Shown: positions 7,226 through 8,761 of the stretch, in pieces
Layout: every line of letters begins with the position of its first letter
How positions within the stretch are numbered: the first letter of the stretch is position 1
Origin: an uncultured Lachnospiraceae bacterium
Lineage (GTDB): Bacteria > Bacillota > Clostridia > Lachnospirales > Lachnospiraceae
Length of the DNA: 8,761 nucleotides
Assembly (NCBI GenBank): GCA_947177465.1
Contig: CAMWUP010000068.1
Span: 1-8,761, forward strand
Reading direction: 5' to 3'
The notes under the pieces: model-generated
Databases searched by the model: none
Told to the model about the DNA's origin: nothing
Seen by the model: the letters and a program-made list of their open reading frames with translations, nothing else
Position numbers and translations under genes: made by a program

Positions 7226-7702
7226 ATGACACGGGAATGTAAACAGCAGTTTACGCTGCGTATTACGCAGGCAAATAAAACTGAGTTGATAGTTATTTTG
7301 TACGAAATTGTCTTAGCATATATGGAAGATGCAGAAGAAGCTTTGGAAGCAGGTAATATAACAGAATTCAGAGAAGCGCTCCGCAAGATGCGGAGCTGCT
7401 TTGGTGAACTTATTGCTTCCCTGAATCTGGATTATGAGTTGGCAGCCCGTCTGCTTTCCTTGTACCTGTATTGTAACAGGGAGCTGACGAAAGCGGATGC
7501 CAGAAAAGAGAAGGAACCGCTTATGCATATACGCAGCGTCATCAGTAAGCTTCTTGAAGCGTATCGGGAACTTGCCGGACAGGACACTTCGGGTCCGGTT
7601 ATGCAGAATTCCCAGACTGTATATGCAGGATTGACCTATGGCAAGAACAGTTTAGCCGAAAACTTGACCGATCAGGGCACGAATCGGGGATTCCGCGCGT
7701 AA
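7226..7702 (+). CDS. fliS: FliS-type flagellin export chaperone with C-terminal extension
   Basis: Cytoplasmic chaperone that binds the flagellin C-terminus and keeps it unpolymerised before export. Residues ~8-116 follow the FliS four-helix pattern: RITQANKTELIVILYEIVLA, then ALRKMRSCFGELIASLNLDY, then LLSLYLYCNRELTKAD, then a last helix ending LLEAYREL. At 158 residues it is longer than the usual ~125-135. The extra tail (~118-158) is polar and contains VYAGLTYGKNSL and TNRGFRA. The position, 45 bp after flagellin with its own GAGG site, supports the call and implies one transcript. Spacing of the Shine-Dalgarno to the ATG is short at 4 bases. The last 16 codons and stop overlap the convergent DUF2508 gene. 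Sequence identity to well-studied FliS proteins looks low, so the assignment rests on pattern and context. Confidence 0.82.
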   Translation: MTRECKQQFTLRITQANKTELIVILYEIVLAYMEDAEEALEAGNITEFREALRKMRSCFGELIASLNLDYELAARLLSLYLYCNRELTKADARKEKEPLMHIRSVISKLLEAYRELAGQDTSGPVMQNSQTVYAGLTYGKNSLAENLTDQGTNRGFRA

Positions 7703-7945
7703 CTCCGGTACAGTCTGCTTTTGGGCGGCTGCAAGCTCTGTCAGGTATTTATATCTTTTTAAGAGAGAATTTACCTCGTATATATAGCAGTCAATCAAAT
7801 CAAAATTGGTTGCGTTGTCAAAACCCGCATATGCGATTTCGAGCGCATAACGGGTTTTTTCTATGTCCTCCTGCAGGGAGGGGCAGGTGAAATCTTCTTC
7901 TACCGGTATGGTCTCAGAACGTTCCTGTCGAAATAATACTTTCAT
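7652..7945 (-). CDS. DUF2508 (YaaL-like) family protein
   Basis: A 97-residue protein of unknown function in a family found beside bofA in many sporulating Firmicutes (yaaL in Bacillus subtilis, between recR and bofA). The core (L)EDIEKTRYALEIAYAGFDN followed by DLIDCYIYEVN and LLKRYKYL fits the family. It is soluble, probably helical, with no membrane segment. The ATG at 7945 is preferred because AAAGGAG (complement of 7951-7957) sits 5 bases upstream; a GTG at 7951 would fall within that site. It is convergent with fliS, overlapping its end by 51 bp, and divergent from bofA. Its middle also carries the opposite-strand terminator of the flagellar transcript. A possible role in sporulation is inferred only from the bofA neighbourhood. 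Confidence 0.85.
   Translation of the reverse strand: MKVLFRQERSETIPVEEDFTCPSLQEDIEKTRYALEIAYAGFDNATNFDLIDCYIYEVNSLLKRYKYLTELAAAQKQTVPELRAESPIRALIGQVFG
7820..7860 (+). terminator. Intrinsic terminator of the flagellar transcript, inside the antisense DUF2508 gene
   Basis: AAAACCCG (7820-7827) pairs with CGGGTTTT (7851-7858), and ATGCG (7831-7835) pairs with CGCAT (7844-7848) above a small internal loop (CAT/AA) and an 8-base loop. The plus strand then runs TTTTTT to 7860. It lies about 120 bp after the fliS stop. On the other strand these bases encode the most conserved DUF2508 segment, TRYALEIAYAGFD. Confidence 0.75.
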
Positions 7946-7982
7946 AAGCACTCCTTTATCGCTATAGATTCCTTATTATTAA

Positions 7983-7988
7983 ATTATA
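7983..7988 (-). promoter_or_regulatory. Possible -10 element for DUF2508
   Basis: The minus strand reads TATAAT at 7988-7983, which would place a start near 7976 and a ~30-base leader before the ATG at 7945. The -35 position (complement of 8006-8011) reads GGAATA, a poor match to TTGACA, so support is limited to the -10. Confidence 0.35.
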
Positions 7989-8055
7989 GCCGTAAGCTGC
8001 CGAAATATTCCGGTAAATACATTTTTTGGTTAAAATGACAATAAAATCCTTTTAA

Positions 8056-8085
8056 GAATACCAAAGTTCCCTGCGGCATAGATTA
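8056..8085 (+). promoter_or_regulatory. Possible sigma-E/sigma-K promoter for bofA
   Basis: GAATACC (8056-8062), a 14-base spacer, then CATAGATTA (8077-8085). The -10 fits the sigma-K form CATANNNTA and nearly fits sigma-E CATACA-T; the -35 matches the first five bases of the sigma-E form (G/T)(A/C)ATATT. bofA is sigma-E dependent in Bacillus subtilis, so a mother-cell promoter is expected here. The -10 lies inside the left arm of the inverted repeat. Confidence 0.45.
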
Positions 8086-8105
8086 TAGTGAATCTATGCC
8101 GCAGG
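8070..8105. repeat. Perfect 15-bp inverted repeat upstream of bofA
   Basis: CCTGCGGCATAGATT (8070-8084) is exactly repeated in inverse at 8091-8105, with a 6-base spacer, ATAGTG. It sits in the divergent DUF2508-bofA interval, 16 bases before the bofA Shine-Dalgarno. Neither strand shows a T-run next to it, which argues against a simple terminator. It could be an operator or, if transcribed through, a stable leader hairpin. Confidence 0.9.
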
Positions 8106-8133
8106 TAGATCGGCAATATGCGAGGGAGCAAAT

Positions 8134-8406
8134 ATGGAAGGACAGACAGGTACTTTATTTATAGTGGGAGCATGTGCATGCGTTTTGCTGCTGGGTGCAA
8201 TGAGGCGGCGGGCAGAATGGCTTTTGAACTTTATTCTTCGTACAGTAGTAGGAACTTTGGCGATATTTTTTATCAATGTGGCTATGCAGAAAGCGGGTAT
8301 GGTCAGCCTGATAGGGTTGAATCCGGTTACTGTTTTGACATCGGGATTGCTTGGATTTCCTGGGATTGCTATGCTTTATGGCATCCATTTTTACAAAACT
8401 ATGTAA
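8134..8406 (+). CDS. bofA: BofA family pro-sigma-K processing inhibitor
   Basis: Small integral membrane protein of 90 residues. In Bacillus subtilis BofA, with SpoIVFA, holds the intramembrane protease SpoIVFB inactive in the outer forespore membrane until the forespore signals, which delays pro-sigma-K activation in the mother cell. Three hydrophobic stretches are visible, near residues 7-22, 29-50 and 60-86. The family signature is the C-terminal segment IGLNPVTVLTSGLLGFPGIA. A strong GAGGGAG (8122-8128) precedes the ATG by 5 bases. DUF2508 lies on the other side of the promoter region in opposite orientation, whereas in Bacillus the two genes run the same way. Presence of the gene suggests a spore-former or recent descendant, though some clostridia keep bofA without the full SpoIVF system. 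Confidence 0.9.
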   Translation: MEGQTGTLFIVGACACVLLLGAMRRRAEWLLNFILRTVVGTLAIFFINVAMQKAGMVSLIGLNPVTVLTSGLLGFPGIAMLYGIHFYKTM

Positions 8407-8408
8407 AA

Positions 8409-8437
8409 ATTTACCAAAAATCATTTTTTTGGTAAAT
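8409..8437. terminator. AT-rich hairpin at the end of bofA
   Basis: ATTTACCAAAAA (8409-8420) pairs perfectly with 8426-8437 around the loop TCATT, starting 3 bases after the bofA stop. On the plus strand the T tract is inside the right arm and none follows, so termination may be weak; on the minus strand five Ts follow the hairpin. It ends 5 bases before the next -35 element. Confidence 0.5.
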
Positions 8438-8442
8438 ACAAC

Positions 8443-8471
8443 TGGACAAACTTAAATGTTGCGTATATAAT
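8443..8471 (+). promoter_or_regulatory. Sigma-A promoter for the prepilin peptidase operon
   Basis: TGGACA (8443-8448), a 17-base spacer and a perfect TATAAT (8466-8471). The -35 matches TTGACA at 5 of 6 positions. The predicted start is near 8478, giving a leader of about 135 bases before the ATT at 8614. Confidence 0.75.
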
Positions 8472-8477
8472 CCAATT

Positions 8478-8613
8478 TACAACCTGTAACGGTCTGTTGT
8501 AGGTTTTCATTATCACAGTTCGCGAGATGAGTCATCTCTGATACCGTATTTTACAGTAAAAAGTTCACACAGATATTTTTTGTCTGGCAAAACAAAAGAG
8601 GGAGGTAAGTTTT
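8478..8613 (+). promoter_or_regulatory. Structured 5' leader of the prepilin peptidase gene
   Basis: The leader opens with a 10-bp stem (8481-8490 with 8496-8505) around loop GGTCT. Two G-U wobble pairs keep the stem intact as RNA but not as a DNA palindrome. Next comes the dyad GAGATGAGTCATCTC (8524-8538), then TTTTACAGTAAAA (8549-8561), and a Shine-Dalgarno GAGGGAGG (8598-8605). No known riboswitch consensus was recognised, including the two cyclic di-GMP classes as I remember them. It may be a regulatory leader; the ligand or factor is unknown. Confidence 0.45.
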
Positions 8614-8761
8614 ATTTACGCACTTTTATTATGGTTGGTGCTGGCATGTTTTTTTGATTACCGCAAGGATAAAATTCCCAATACCCTGATTCTGACAGGA
8701 CTGCTTCTTGCGTGTGGTTATCAGACAGCACAAAACAGCATTGGTTTGCTGTGTATAAGGA
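8614..8761 (+). CDS. TadV/CpaA-type prepilin peptidase (A24 family), 5' end only
   Basis: The first 49 codons are visible and run off the window. The product starts with a hydrophobic segment (YALLLWLVLACFF), then DYRKDKIPN, the A24 aspartyl protease signature with catalytic Asp at residue 15 and the IPN motif, then a second hydrophobic segment. Short members of this family (TadV/CpaA) are membrane proteases that trim the leader from type IVb prepilins and usually begin or sit in a tad/flp pilus operon. The start appears to be ATT at 8614, 8 bases after GGAGG (8601-8605). There is no in-frame ATG, GTG or TTG between the TAA at 8557 and the ATT; the next TTG (8635) would remove half of the first membrane segment. 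Confidence 0.8.
   Translation, partial: MYALLLWLVLACFFDYRKDKIPNTLILTGLLLACGYQTAQNSIGLLCIR

Noticed and set aside
7926..7932. TGTCGAA, a Spo0A-box core, near the start of DUF2508
   Set aside because: A 7-mer like this is expected about once by chance in a window this size on two strands, it lies within the coding sequence, and no second box is nearby.
8012..8040. GGTAAATACA shared by the regions before and after bofA (8012-8021 and 8431-8440) as an operator
   Set aside because: A 10-base match between AT-rich intervals is common by chance in 8.7 kb, and there is no dyad symmetry common to both.
8118..8435. Alternative plus-strand reading frame of 105 codons over bofA
   Set aside because: It overlaps the well-supported bofA frame, has no family features, and is explained as a shadow frame.
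8524..8539. A kink-turn or known riboswitch core in the pilus-gene leader
   Set aside because: GATGAG and CTCTGATA recall kink-turn strands, but the flanking stems needed are not present, and no riboswitch consensus could be aligned.

Overview
The window looks like chromosome from a motile, spore-forming Clostridia, most likely a Lachnospiraceae-type gut or rumen anaerobe. This rests on moderate GC, Firmicutes-style AGGAG ribosome binding sites, a compact GH13 glycogen branching enzyme, a flagellin locus, and a bofA/DUF2508 (yaaL) pair of sporulating Firmicutes. The genus cannot be fixed from the sequence alone.

Layout. (1) About 1-1149: the 3' part of a gene whose start lies outside the window. 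It encodes an acidic 11-residue tandem repeat followed by a CbxX/SpoVK-like AAA+ domain that has lost its ATPase residues. The first ~69 bases look corrupted, as at a contig edge. (2) 1174-3099: glgB, closed by a strong hairpin terminator at 3127-3166. (3) 3203-7702: a co-directional flagellar block. It holds a 942-residue helical-repeat protein with a FliK-like C-terminus, then a flagellin with a ~110-residue variable region, then a FliS-type chaperone with a C-terminal tail. Small stem-tetraloop hairpins sit just before the flagellin and fliS ribosome binding sites. A weak sigma-28-like promoter overlaps the glgB terminator. (4) 7652-7945, minus strand: a DUF2508 gene that converges on fliS and overlaps it by 51 bp. 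The plus-strand intrinsic terminator for the flagellar transcript lies inside this antisense gene. (5) 8056-8406: bofA, divergent from DUF2508, behind a perfect 15-bp inverted repeat that contains a sigma-E/K-like -10 element. (6) 8443-8761: a good sigma-A promoter, a ~135-nt structured leader, and the 5' end of a TadV/CpaA-type prepilin peptidase that appears to start with ATT.

How the genes fit together. The central block makes filament protein, its export chaperone and a large protein that may be exported or act in hook/filament assembly. The right end pairs a sporulation checkpoint gene with what is probably the first gene of a Tad/Flp pilus operon. glgB and the AAA-like gene have no evident functional link to the flagellar genes. 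No tRNA, rRNA, CRISPR array, insertion sequence or phage gene was seen. The least ordinary parts are the regulatory architecture from 7650 to 8615 and the large FliK-like repeat protein. I do not see a clear new multi-gene system.
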